A stretch of DNA of 64,000 nt, from NCBI GenBank assembly GCA_900552145.1, contig URYW01000001.1, positions 67,339 to 131,338 on the forward strand, in the 5' to 3' direction. Under the pieces are notes generated by a model. The model was not told the DNA's origin. It worked only from the letters and a program-made list of their open reading frames with translations, and made no database searches. Of this stretch, positions 32,922 to 42,593 are shown piece by piece (position 1 is the first letter of the stretch; every line of letters starts with the position of its first letter). The position numbers and the translations under genes are program-made. This stretch comes from an uncultured Collinsella sp. (lineage in GTDB: Bacteria > Actinomycetota > Coriobacteriia > Coriobacteriales > Coriobacteriaceae).

Positions 32922-33956
32922 CTACCAGATTCCCAGCACGTGTTGCATTCCCAAACTCATGCACGCAATACCAATCCAGCAGCAAAAGCCCAGCGCGATG
33001 GGCTTGCCGCCCTTTTTGACCAGCTCGACGATATCGGTATTAAAACCAATAGCCGCCATGGCCATCACAATAAAGAATTTCGACAGCTCCTTGATGGGCG
33101 CCGTGATGGACACGGGAAGCTGAAACACCGTGGTGATCACGCTCGCCAGCACAAAGAACAGCACAAACATGGGAAACGCGCGTTTAAGGGAGAACGTGCT
33201 TTTGGCGTCGCCGCCGGCCTTGCGTGCCAGATGCATCTGCCAGCATGCGAGGACCAACGTGATGGGAATAATGGCCAGCGTCCTGGTGAGCTTGACCACT
33301 GTAGCGCTCTCGAGCACATTGGCGCCGGGATGCATGCTGTCCCAAGCGCTCGCCGCAGCCGTTACGGACGAGGTGTCGTTGATGGCGGTGCCGGCAAACA
33401 GGCCAAAGCCCTCGTTGGTCAGCCCGAGCATGCCGCCGAGCGTCGGAAACACGAGCGCCGCGATAACGTTAAACAGGAAGATGACCGAAATGGCCTGGGC
33501 AATCTCGCGATCGTCGGCATCGATGACGGGCGCGGTCGCAGCAATGGCCGAACCGCCGCAAATCGACGAACCCACACCCACAAGCGTCGCGATCTTGCCC
33601 GGCACGTTCATAACGTGGCAGAGCACAAAGGCGATGACAAGCGAGGTCGAGATTGTCGCCACGATAATCGGCAGCGACTGGGCGCCCTTGGACAGAATCT
33701 GGGAGAGGTTCATGCCAAAGCCAAGCAGGATAACCGCGTACTGCAAGACCTTTTTGGACGTATAGGTGACGCCAGCGGCGAGCTGTTCGCGACGATTCTT
33801 GGGAAAGACGAGCGCCAGGACCATGCCAAAGAGGATGGCAAATACCGGACCGCCGACCACCTCAATTTGTTTGCCGAGCAGCGTCGCGGGAATGGCGATG
33901 ATCAGGCAGAACAAGACGCCTTTCCAGCGCTCGCGTACGATATTTGCCAGTTGCAT
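32922..33956 (-). CDS. YeiH/UPF0324-family putative sulfate exporter
   Basis: 344-residue integral membrane protein with about ten helices. The family signature GVGSSICGGSAIAATAPVI is intact, as are GFGMNLSQI and the C-terminal IGFNTDIVELVKKGGKP. Annotated family members are called putative sulfate exporters, but the substrate has not been shown for most. AAGGA lies eight bases before the ATG at 33956. It is divergent from the GntR regulator (34120), which is the likely controller; the degenerate NtrC-like gene lies downstream. Confidence 0.9.
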   Translation of the reverse strand: MQLANIVRERWKGVLFCLIIAIPATLLGKQIEVVGGPVFAILFGMVLALVFPKNRREQLAAGVTYTSKKVLQYAVILLGFGMNLSQILSKGAQSLPIIVATISTSLVIAFVLCHVMNVPGKIATLVGVGSSICGGSAIAATAPVIDADDREIAQAISVIFLFNVIAALVFPTLGGMLGLTNEGFGLFAGTAINDTSSVTAAASAWDSMHPGANVLESATVVKLTRTLAIIPITLVLACWQMHLARKAGGDAKSTFSLKRAFPMFVLFFVLASVITTVFQLPVSITAPIKELSKFFIVMAMAAIGFNTDIVELVKKGGKPIALGFCCWIGIACMSLGMQHVLGIW

Positions 33957-34119
33957 ATGGGATTCCTTCTTTCTATTTCACGTTTGCGACGGCTTATGAT
34001 ACGGCAACATTGAGCGCAGCCTTGCGCAAACACAGACTAAGATGCCGCAATAGTTCTCAGGCAACAGCCGAATTACCCACCGCGGAGAGCTGATTCGCGG
34101 CATAATTAACAACTGACAT

Positions 34120-34851
34120 ATGAGTTTGATAGAACAGTTGCGAGGCGCTATGGAAGAATCGATGCACGTCGGCGAGCAGGAAACGAGCCTACAGGACCAG
34201 TCCTACCACACCATTCGACGCAAAATCGTCTACCTGGACTACAAACCGGGCGAAAAGCTGGGCGTCAAGCAACTTTGCGACGACCTGGATATGGGTCGCA
34301 CGCCCGTGCGCGAGGCTTTGGTTCGCTTGGCGCAGGAAGGCCTGGTGCGCACCGTGCCCCAGAGCGGCACCTATGTCTCGCCCATCAACCTCACCCTTGC
34401 CGAGAGTGCCTGTTACATCCGCGAACATCTGGAAAAGCAGGTGATCGTGGAATGCTGTGCGCGCGCCACGTCGGCCGGCATCGAGCAGCTCGACCGCGCC
34501 ATCGCGCTGCAGGAAAAGGCCATGGCCGAAGAGGATCGCATCGGCTTCTTTTTGAGCGACAACCTCATGCATCACATGATTTTTAGCATCGCATGTCGCA
34601 GCACCGTGTGGTCGTGGCTCGAAGAGACCAATGCCGACCTGGAGCGCTTCCGCTGGCTGCGCGCCGCCACGCAGGTTCTCGACAATCAGGACATCGTGAA
34701 CGAGCACAAGCAGATTCGCCGCGCTATCGCCGGTCGCGACCCCATCGAAGCGAGCTTTTTGGTCAGCAAGCACCTGCATATGATGTTCCGCAACCAAACC
34801 GAGGTTCTGGACCAGTTCCCCGAGTACTTCGAGACCAGCAAGCTCCGCTAA
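34120..34851 (+). CDS. GntR-family (FCD) transcriptional regulator
   Basis: 243 residues. The N-terminal winged helix reads YHTIRRKIVYLDYKPGEKLG and LGVKQLCDDLDMGRTPVREAL, then GLVRTVPQSGTYVSP; the C-terminal helical FCD domain has its metal-ligand-like His residues around SDNLMHHMIF and SKHLHMMF. GntR-FadR types respond to small carboxylates or sugars. The start is uncertain: the ATG at 34120 has no good ribosome-binding site, while the ATG at 34150 has GAGG four bases upstream, leaving 233 residues. It is divergent from the YeiH-type transporter gene and probably regulates it. Confidence 0.87.
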   Translation: MSLIEQLRGAMEESMHVGEQETSLQDQSYHTIRRKIVYLDYKPGEKLGVKQLCDDLDMGRTPVREALVRLAQEGLVRTVPQSGTYVSPINLTLAESACYIREHLEKQVIVECCARATSAGIEQLDRAIALQEKAMAEEDRIGFFLSDNLMHHMIFSIACRSTVWSWLEETNADLERFRWLRAATQVLDNQDIVNEHKQIRRAIAGRDPIEASFLVSKHLHMMFRNQTEVLDQFPEYFETSKLR

Positions 34852-34886
34852 CCTGCCAAAAAGGGACAGGTTCATTTTGGCAGGTT
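34852..34886. repeat. Family B hairpin (ACCTGCCAAAA arms)
   Basis: ACCTGCCAAAAAGGGACAGG and TTCATTTTGGCAGGT. It begins on the base after the gntR stop codon. The same form is found at 48284 and 48758. Confidence 0.85.
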
Positions 34887-34901
34887 TTATCTGGTCAAAT
34901 G

Positions 34902-34942
34902 CAAAAAAGGCCCGGCTCCGTCTTGATGCGGAGCCGGGCCTT
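34902..34942 (-). terminator. Terminator of glmS
   Basis: Minus strand: AAGGCCCGGCTCCG / CGGAGCCGGGCCTT with an eight-base loop followed by TTTTGC. It lies 24 bases past the glmS stop and can also serve gntR. Confidence 0.85.
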
Positions 34943-34965
34943 AGTCGCTAGAACGGCGGAACCAA

Positions 34966-36813
<1,848 letters not shown>

Positions 36814-36914
36814 AAGATAAATCCCTTCGTTCGCGTGACTGCAAGACGTCCACGCACAAGGGGCGCTGAGACGTATAACGTTCGAGTATTGTACTCACGC
36901 AAGCACAAGCTGAT

Positions 36915-36945
36915 ATACCAGAAATGGTATCTCAACTTAGATACC
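36915..36945 (-). promoter_or_regulatory. Overlapping dyads upstream of glmS
   Basis: ATACCAGAAATGGTAT (36915-36930) overlaps GGTATCTCAACTTAGATACC (36926-36945): three GGTATC half-sites in alternating orientation, ~105 bases before the start codon. A TACAAT box lies downstream at 36890-36895 (minus strand). Looks like an operator. Confidence 0.55.
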
Positions 36946-36973
36946 ACCCGATGCACACACGTCCAGCCGGTCC

Positions 36974-37013
36974 AAACCACCACAAAGGGGACAGGTACCT
37001 TTGTGGTGGTTTT
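36974..37013. repeat. Family B hairpin (ACCACCACAAAG arms)
   Basis: AAACCACCACAAAGGGGACA and GGTACCTTTGTGGTGGTTT. Same arms as 3797 and 45063. Confidence 0.85.
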
Positions 37014-37043
37014 GGCCGGGGCGGCGGCCTGTCCCGGCGATTT

Positions 37044-37180
37044 ATCTCGATCTGTAACATCTAGGACACCAAAAGCGGACTTACTGTTACAGATTGAGAT
37101 TTTCCGTCCGACCTCGACGTTTTGTCTCAATCTGTAACAGGTAGAACCGGTTTTGCCGTCCAGATGTTACAGATCGAGAC
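37044..37180. repeat. Two hairpins of CTGTAACA type, 80 bases apart
   Basis: ATCTCGATCTGTAACA (37044-37059) pairs with TGTTACAGATTGAGAT (37085-37100); GTCTCAATCTGTAACA (37124-37139) pairs with TGTTACAGATCGAGAC (37165-37180). Both loops are 25 bases, and the second loop resembles the reverse complement of the first. This, two family B hairpins and the glmS operator fill the 441-base gap 36814-37255. Confidence 0.8.
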
Positions 37181-37200
37181 AGTTGAAGGCCGGAACAGCA

Positions 37201-37240
37201 AAACCGCCACGAAGGGAACTATCCCCTTCGTGGCGGTTTG
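37201..37240. repeat. Family B-like hairpin (ACCGCCACGAAGG arms)
   Basis: AAACCGCCACGAAGGGAAC and TATCCCCTTCGTGGCGGTTT. It lies 15 bases past the stop of the MFS gene (minus strand). Confidence 0.75.
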
Positions 37241-37255
37241 GACGGCGGCGTTTGT

Positions 37256-38872
37256 CTATGAGGCTTGCTTGGGGAAGGTCGTTGCGAGCGCTGCAACGGC
37301 AAGTCCTGCCACCACGTAGAAGGCCGTGGCCGCAGACTTTGAGCGAACCTCGGCATTGTCCGCCAAGAGCTCCCCCTGCGCCTCGGACGCAACGCCCATC
37401 GATTCCAGGCGCGCCATAAACGCGGCATCACTCTCGTAGGTATAAACAACCTCTTCGAGCGCCGCTTTACTCTGTGTGTCGACCACATTGCTCGCATCAA
37501 TACGCGCATCGAGACCGGTGTTGACAGCGATAAGCAGGACCGAACCCATGGCGGCAGAGCCCAACGCGAGGCCCAGGTTACGCGCCGCACCCTGGATGCC
37601 GCCCGATTGCTGGGCGTCACTCGGCGGCACGGCGGAAGCGACAATGTTGTTGGCCTGCGAGTTTACCAGGCCAACGCCCACGCCACCAAAGAGCGTACCG
37701 ACCACCATAATGGGCGTCAGCTCGGACGCGCGCACGCCAAACGCCATGCTCACACAGGCTGCCGCCATAAAGACATAGCCCGTACGCACCACAGACCAAG
37801 GCTTAAGCTGCGGAAACTTGCGCGGCACAAACATTGCGAGCACCAGCATGGGCACACCCGAGATGATGCCCAAAAGCGCTGTCTGCATGCCGCCAAGGCC
37901 AATTACAAGCTGATAGTACGAAGTGCCGACCAGACCCTGAGCGCCCATGTAGAAAAACGGCAGAGCAATGGCGATGACGCCGGAGCGAACGGTGGGATTG
38001 CGCACAAAGCTCGACGGCAAAATCGCTATGCCGTGGGCGCGCTCCATCCAGTGCTCGACCGGAATCAGCATCACCAGCAATAGCAGGCCGACGCCGACAA
38101 TAGGCAAAGCGGGAGAAATACCGGCGATCGTGAAGGGAGCCTGCGGCAAGGGAGCAAATACGCCCCAGGTCGAGATGCGCGAAAGACCGCACATAACGGC
38201 GAACAATCCCAGAGAGGCAATAACCGCACCCGGCGCGTCAAACTTGCCCGCGTGCAGCCCGCCACCCGTCGGCAGCTTTGCGCTCGCAACGAGCAGTGCG
38301 ACAAAATAGGCGGCGAGCACGCCGAAGGTCACGCGAAAACCTGCGATATCGACCAGAATGCCCAGCGCGATAGGAATAATCGTCGCAAGCGCCGCCGATG
38401 CGGCAATCACGCCATATGCCTGCTTGCGCTCCTCGCCTTCGTACAGCATGGACACCATGCCCAGTACCGAAGGGATAATGAGGCTTGCGCCCAGCCCGAC
38501 CATCAGTCGGCCACCCCAAATAAGCAGCTCAATGCTCGGTGAAAACGCGCACAGCAGCTCTCCCACCACAGCAAGCACCAATCCGGCACGGAAGTTGCGG
38601 CACCACCCGATAACCATGCCGAGCAAACCGCCCGCAAGCATAAAGGTGCCCGCCATAAGCGAATAGACCGTGCTCGCCATCTGCACGTCCGAGAGCGGAC
38701 ATCCAAACACGCGCATCATCTCGGCCATGGCAACCGAAAACGCACCGTTGTCTGCCGAGGTACCCACCTGAGTGCATGCCAGCACGATCAGCGGCGCCAG
38801 TCGCGCCAAACGAGAAGGCGCCACAGGCTCCATCCCCGAGTTCGAAACCGCGCGATTCATGCACATCACCAT
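37256..38872 (-). CDS. MFS transporter (DHA2-like, 14 helices), paralogue 1
   Basis: 538-residue major facilitator protein with about 14 hydrophobic segments. The family loop motif is GLLGMVIGWCRNFRAG and the motif C-like stretch is LIIPSVLGMVSMLYEG. An extracytoplasmic loop of ~70 residues (VNTGLDARIDASNVVDTQSK onward) precedes the last helix. It is a clear paralogue of the protein at 42594 (same length; shared MAGxFMxAGGxxGxxIGW, IWGGRxxVGxGAS, FTIAGISP and SQANN segments). The substrate is unknown. The start is uncertain among the ATGs at 38872 and 38860. Divergent from the PRD regulator at 39017, with two copies of an 18-bp palindrome in the gap. Confidence 0.87.
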   Translation of the reverse strand: MVMCMNRAVSNSGMEPVAPSRLARLAPLIVLACTQVGTSADNGAFSVAMAEMMRVFGCPLSDVQMASTVYSLMAGTFMLAGGLLGMVIGWCRNFRAGLVLAVVGELLCAFSPSIELLIWGGRLMVGLGASLIIPSVLGMVSMLYEGEERKQAYGVIAASAALATIIPIALGILVDIAGFRVTFGVLAAYFVALLVASAKLPTGGGLHAGKFDAPGAVIASLGLFAVMCGLSRISTWGVFAPLPQAPFTIAGISPALPIVGVGLLLLVMLIPVEHWMERAHGIAILPSSFVRNPTVRSGVIAIALPFFYMGAQGLVGTSYYQLVIGLGGMQTALLGIISGVPMLVLAMFVPRKFPQLKPWSVVRTGYVFMAAACVSMAFGVRASELTPIMVVGTLFGGVGVGLVNSQANNIVASAVPPSDAQQSGGIQGAARNLGLALGSAAMGSVLLIAVNTGLDARIDASNVVDTQSKAALEEVVYTYESDAAFMARLESMGVASEAQGELLADNAEVRSKSAATAFYVVAGLAVAALATTFPKQAS

Positions 38873-38885
38873 CCGCTTTTTTCAT

Positions 38886-38903
38886 TCCGTATATGCGGCA
38901 AGG
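38886..38903. promoter_or_regulatory. 18-bp palindrome-like operator 1 (TTGCCGTA type)
   Basis: ATTCCGTATATGCGGCAA matches 14 of 18 positions of TTGCCGTAGATACGGCAA at 44321. It is 14 bases upstream of the MFS start. Confidence 0.55.
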
Positions 38904-38967
38904 ATTTAAAACCAACCCTTCCCCTACTCATCATAAAAAATGCGTATCATGACAGGTGCCACGCTCT

Positions 38968-38985
38968 TTTCCAGATATACGGCAA
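38968..38985. promoter_or_regulatory. 18-bp palindrome-like operator 2
   Basis: TTTCCAGATATACGGCAA matches 14 of 18 positions of the 44321 site; it lies 32 bases before the PRD regulator start. Confidence 0.5.
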
Positions 38986-39016
38986 ATCGAGCTTTCTCGC
39001 GACCCTAGGGAGCCCC

Positions 39017-40849
39017 ATGAGCATCAATCAGCGACAAGCAAAGCTGCTTAAAATCCTGCTCGACCAGGCGGGCTACACCCCGACAGTCGATATCTCCGAT
39101 GCCCTTGCTTGCTCGGAGCGCACCATCCGCAACGACATGCGGGCCGCTAACGCCTTCCTCGACGAAATGGGCATCCAAGCGGCAATTGTCTCCAAGCGCG
39201 GCAACGGCATCCGCATCGATGGCGACAGCATGCAGCGCGGTCAGATATCGGACATCATCAAGGAACGTTCGCTTTCCATGGACGCCGGTCTTGACCGCTT
39301 CTATCGCGGCATGTTGCTGCTCACCTGCGACTACCGGCACCAATACACCACCGAATCGCTTGCGCGGGCCATCCTCACCAACAAACAGCAGGCCCAAGAC
39401 GACCTGCGCACATGGAACGAGCTCATGACGCCGTTTGGAGCCCAAATCGTACGCGGGCGCCGCATTACGGTCGAGGGTCCCGAGGAGTACATCCGATTCT
39501 TCGTCGTCTATTATCTGTTTGAGCTCGCGTCGACCGCCATGAAGCGCCGCATTGAGCCGCAGCTCTTTGGCGGCAACGAGCAATTCTTCAACGACCTCAT
39601 CGCATACGTCGAGCGCGAAAGCCGAACGCTCTATACCGACAACGCCCGCCACCAGCTTGCCGTCTACCTGCAGATTATGGTCCTGCGCATTCTTAAGGGC
39701 AAAGAGGTCGGTGGTTACACCTCGGCGATTCCCGTTGTGTACGACGACGTCGCCAACCGTATTGAGCAGCACTTTGGCATCGAGGTCTCCGCCAACGAGC
39801 GCGGCATCATCCGCGACCTCTTTACGGTCTCCACGCGCCGCTGGACGCCCGAGTTCCAGCGCACATATCAGCCCACACCCGAGGCGGCGCGCCTCACCGA
39901 GGAGTTATTCTGCGCTCTCGGCGAACGCTTTGGCACGCGACCGCCGCTTCATCTTGAAAAGCCCTGCGCCGCGCTCATCGAAGCCGGACAAACTCACATG
40001 CGCTATGAACGCGCCATCTCACTGCCCCAGGAAAACACCTGGACGGTGCGATACGAAAACATGGCCTCGTTTATGCGCCTGTCCGAGGTGCTGCGCGACG
40101 CGCCCGGCCTATCTGGGCTGAATCTATACCAGACCGACGTGACGCGCCTGGCGATGCTATTGCTCTCGTATATGGACGGCCTGTCCTCGCACGATCAATG
40201 GCGTGTCGGACTCGTGGTCAACTGCGGCATTGAGCAGGTCTTCTATGCGCGCGATCGACTTGAGCGGCTCATTCCCTGCATGCGGGTCGCGCGTGTGCTG
40301 ACCGAAACAGAAGTCGCCGAGATTGAATCAGACCCCAAGCACAGCAGCCTCGACTTCCTGGTCTCATTCGACCCCATCAAGACGACGCTTCCACTCTGCG
40401 TGCTGAGCAATGCCATCGATGACGCCGATCGCAGCCGCATCGAGCTGCTACTCATGAAGCTTGGATGCCCCCACGCACTCGACGACGCCCCGCTTGCCGG
40501 CGGTCTTCCCGAGCGCGAGCTCGATATCTCGCACGCGCGCATGCTCACGCGCACCCTTCACGCTGCACTTGTCGAAGACGGCCTCTGGCGTGGCACGCTC
40601 TCCGGCTTCTCGAACACCTTCGAGATGCTGTCGTTCACGCACGGACCTTGGCTCTTGCTGACCGTATGTTCCCAAGATGTCGCTCAAACCGGGGCCGTGC
40701 ATTACCGCGTGGAAACACGAGTCGGCTTTACCGGCGACCGCCTGCAACACATCCTGGTGCTCTGCGTCGCCCCAAGCGATGAGCGCGTCCTCACTCCGGC
40801 CACACAGCGCTTCCGCAAGCTCGCATCCGAGGCCGGCCTCAAACGGTAG
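39017..40849 (+). CDS. BglG/LicR-type PRD transcriptional regulator
   Basis: 610 residues. N-terminal HTH_11 (YTPTVDISDALACSERTIRN) and a second HTH/Mga-like region are followed by PRD domains (LYTDNARHQLAVYLQIMV; QHFGIEVSANERGIIRDLF) that are normally phosphorylated on His by HPr or EIIB. After that comes an EIIB(Gat)-like domain with a Cys-Gly (GLVVNCGIEQVFYARDRLER), and a C-terminal region in the place of EIIA (from ELDISHARMLTRTL) that lacks a clear GxxxPH active site. This is the build of MtlR/LicR activators that read PTS flux. GGGAG four bases before the ATG fixes the start. Divergent from an MFS gene rather than PTS genes, which is unusual; the amidohydrolase-MFS operon is convergent downstream. 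Confidence 0.85.
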   Translation: MSINQRQAKLLKILLDQAGYTPTVDISDALACSERTIRNDMRAANAFLDEMGIQAAIVSKRGNGIRIDGDSMQRGQISDIIKERSLSMDAGLDRFYRGMLLLTCDYRHQYTTESLARAILTNKQQAQDDLRTWNELMTPFGAQIVRGRRITVEGPEEYIRFFVVYYLFELASTAMKRRIEPQLFGGNEQFFNDLIAYVERESRTLYTDNARHQLAVYLQIMVLRILKGKEVGGYTSAIPVVYDDVANRIEQHFGIEVSANERGIIRDLFTVSTRRWTPEFQRTYQPTPEAARLTEELFCALGERFGTRPPLHLEKPCAALIEAGQTHMRYERAISLPQENTWTVRYENMASFMRLSEVLRDAPGLSGLNLYQTDVTRLAMLLLSYMDGLSSHDQWRVGLVVNCGIEQVFYARDRLERLIPCMRVARVLTETEVAEIESDPKHSSLDFLVSFDPIKTTLPLCVLSNAIDDADRSRIELLLMKLGCPHALDDAPLAGGLPERELDISHARMLTRTLHAALVEDGLWRGTLSGFSNTFEMLSFTHGPWLLLTVCSQDVAQTGAVHYRVETRVGFTGDRLQHILVLCVAPSDERVLTPATQRFRKLASEAGLKR

Positions 40850-40905
40850 ACGGCGTGGGCGCCCATCGCGCGTGCCCATGCAAGCCTTCAAATACGCTTA
40901 AGCGC

Positions 40906-40945
40906 AAAGAACCCGTGGCCGCCCCTGCAGCCACGGGTTCTTTTT
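40906..40945. terminator. Bidirectional terminator
   Basis: AAAGAACCCGTGGC / GCCACGGGTTCTTTTT between convergent PRD regulator and amidohydrolase genes; T-run on the plus strand and A-run before the stem for the minus strand. Confidence 0.9.
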
Positions 40946-40973
40946 AGCGTCTATGGCCTATGCCATGACAAAG

Positions 40974-42590
40974 CTATTTGCGCGTCCAGACAGTCTCGCC
41001 CTCTTTGACCGTCTCGAGAACGCGCAGGTTGCGCACCTCGTCGAGCTCGATCTTGAGCGGGTTCTTCTCGACAATGCAGAAGTCGGCCAGCTTACCGGCC
41101 TCGAGCGTGCCCTTACGGTCGAGCTCGCCATACTGGAAAGCGCCGTTGACCGTGATGGCCTTCAGACCCTCGTACACGCTGATCTTCTGATTCTCGTCCA
41201 GCTGAGCGCCGCCCTTGGTGACGCGCTTGGCGGCGCACCACACAGCCTCAAAGAAATTGGGGCGCAGCACCGGCGTGTCGGTGTGGAAGGTAAACGGCAG
41301 GCCGCACTCCAGAGCGTCATGGCAGGCAGACACGCGACCGCCGCGCACGGGACCGAAGTTCTTAAGATGCACGTCGGCCCAGTACCAGATATGGCTGGCG
41401 AAAATCGACGGGATCATGTTGATCTCGGCCATCTGCTCGTACTGATCGCGGCGGGCAGTCTGGCAGTGGATCATGACCGGGTGCAGGCTCGCTTTATCGG
41501 GATTAGGCGAATCCTCCAGCGCGCGCTTGTACACGCGCAGGTACTGGTCGGCAGCCGCATCGCCGTTGGTATGGGCGAGCAGCTGATGATTGCCGTCGAT
41601 GGCCTTGCGCATAAAGTCATACGCGGCCTTGTCGGTCATGGTGCCATAACCGCAGTAACCCTCGCCCTCATCGCCGGGAGTGTAGGGCTCGGTCATCCAC
41701 GCCGTACGACCCTGGGGAGAACCGTCAAAGAACATCTTGAGGCCGCCGATACGGAAGTGACCGGTGTAGTCCTGCGAGACAAAAGGCTCGTGGTCGGCCA
41801 AGATTTTGTCGACATCCTCGCCGTACATGGGATAGCTCACGACGTCCATCTTGAGCAGGCCCTTGTTCGCAAGGCCGCAGAACAGCGCTGCGAAGTCGGC
41901 GGTGGTAGCACCCTCCTGGCAGGTGGTGATGCCGTTTTCCAGGTAGATGTCCTGCATCTCGCCGATCATGACGTCCATGTCCATCTTCTGACGCGGCTGA
42001 ATCACGGCAAAGACCGGCCACATAGCGCCTGGCTCCTCGCAGTAACCGTCCGGCGTGCCGTCGGCCTCGCGGCCGTAGCGAGCGCCCTCGAGATCGGGAG
42101 TCTCGGCGGTAATGCCGGCAAGCTCCAGCAGCTTGGTGTTGGCAACAACCATGTGGCTCGAAGCGTGGACGGCGATAACCGGAATGGTCTCGCTCACGCG
42201 GTCGAGCACGTGACGGTTAGGGTGCTCATGCTCGGCCAGGGAATTCTGGTCGTAGGAAACACCCATGATCACGCCGTCCTCGCCAATGCCGCGCTGCTCG
42301 GCAAAGGCAGCCAGACGCTCGACGATCTCATCGAAATCCGCCGCGCCGTTAAGGTCGGCAGCCACGATGTACTGCGTGCAGCCAGAGATGTGGCTGTGGG
42401 GGTCAATCAGACCGGGCATAAGGCAGGCGCCGTTGAGATCAATCTCCTCGGCATCCTCTGCCTGCGCGCGTGCCTCCTCGAGCGAGCCGGTAAACGCGAT
42501 GGTGCCGTCGTCTGCAACCAGCAGGGCCTCAAAAGTATCGCCCTCGCCGGTCATGGGAACAAAGTCGCCGTTAAAGTACAGCTTCTTCAT
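40974..42590 (-). CDS. Amidohydrolase of the YtcJ-like family
   Basis: 538-residue metal-dependent hydrolase. The N-terminal beta-sandwich part is followed by the TIM-barrel metal motif MPGLIDPHSHISG (HxH), then further ligand-bearing stretches LLAHTNGDAAADQ, MIHCQTARRDQY and FTFHTDTPVL, and the C-terminal sandwich with GTLEAGKLADFCIVEKNPLK. The family hydrolyses amide or cyclic amide bonds of varied small molecules. It starts three bases after the stop of the upstream MFS gene (42594), so transporter and enzyme form one operon: uptake of a compound and its hydrolysis. The substrate is not known. No signal peptide, so cytoplasmic. Confidence 0.88.
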   Translation of the reverse strand: MKKLYFNGDFVPMTGEGDTFEALLVADDGTIAFTGSLEEARAQAEDAEEIDLNGACLMPGLIDPHSHISGCTQYIVAADLNGAADFDEIVERLAAFAEQRGIGEDGVIMGVSYDQNSLAEHEHPNRHVLDRVSETIPVIAVHASSHMVVANTKLLELAGITAETPDLEGARYGREADGTPDGYCEEPGAMWPVFAVIQPRQKMDMDVMIGEMQDIYLENGITTCQEGATTADFAALFCGLANKGLLKMDVVSYPMYGEDVDKILADHEPFVSQDYTGHFRIGGLKMFFDGSPQGRTAWMTEPYTPGDEGEGYCGYGTMTDKAAYDFMRKAIDGNHQLLAHTNGDAAADQYLRVYKRALEDSPNPDKASLHPVMIHCQTARRDQYEQMAEINMIPSIFASHIWYWADVHLKNFGPVRGGRVSACHDALECGLPFTFHTDTPVLRPNFFEAVWCAAKRVTKGGAQLDENQKISVYEGLKAITVNGAFQYGELDRKGTLEAGKLADFCIVEKNPLKIELDEVRNLRVLETVKEGETVWTRK

Positions 42591-42593
42591 GAC

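Noticed and set aside
36814..36970. glmS ribozyme
   Set aside because: A short AGCGCC stretch occurs in the leader, but the conserved core and pseudoknot sequences were not found by eye.
37044..37180. CRISPR-like or phage attachment repeats
   Set aside because: Only four arms in alternating orientation; they form two hairpins and no integrase is near.
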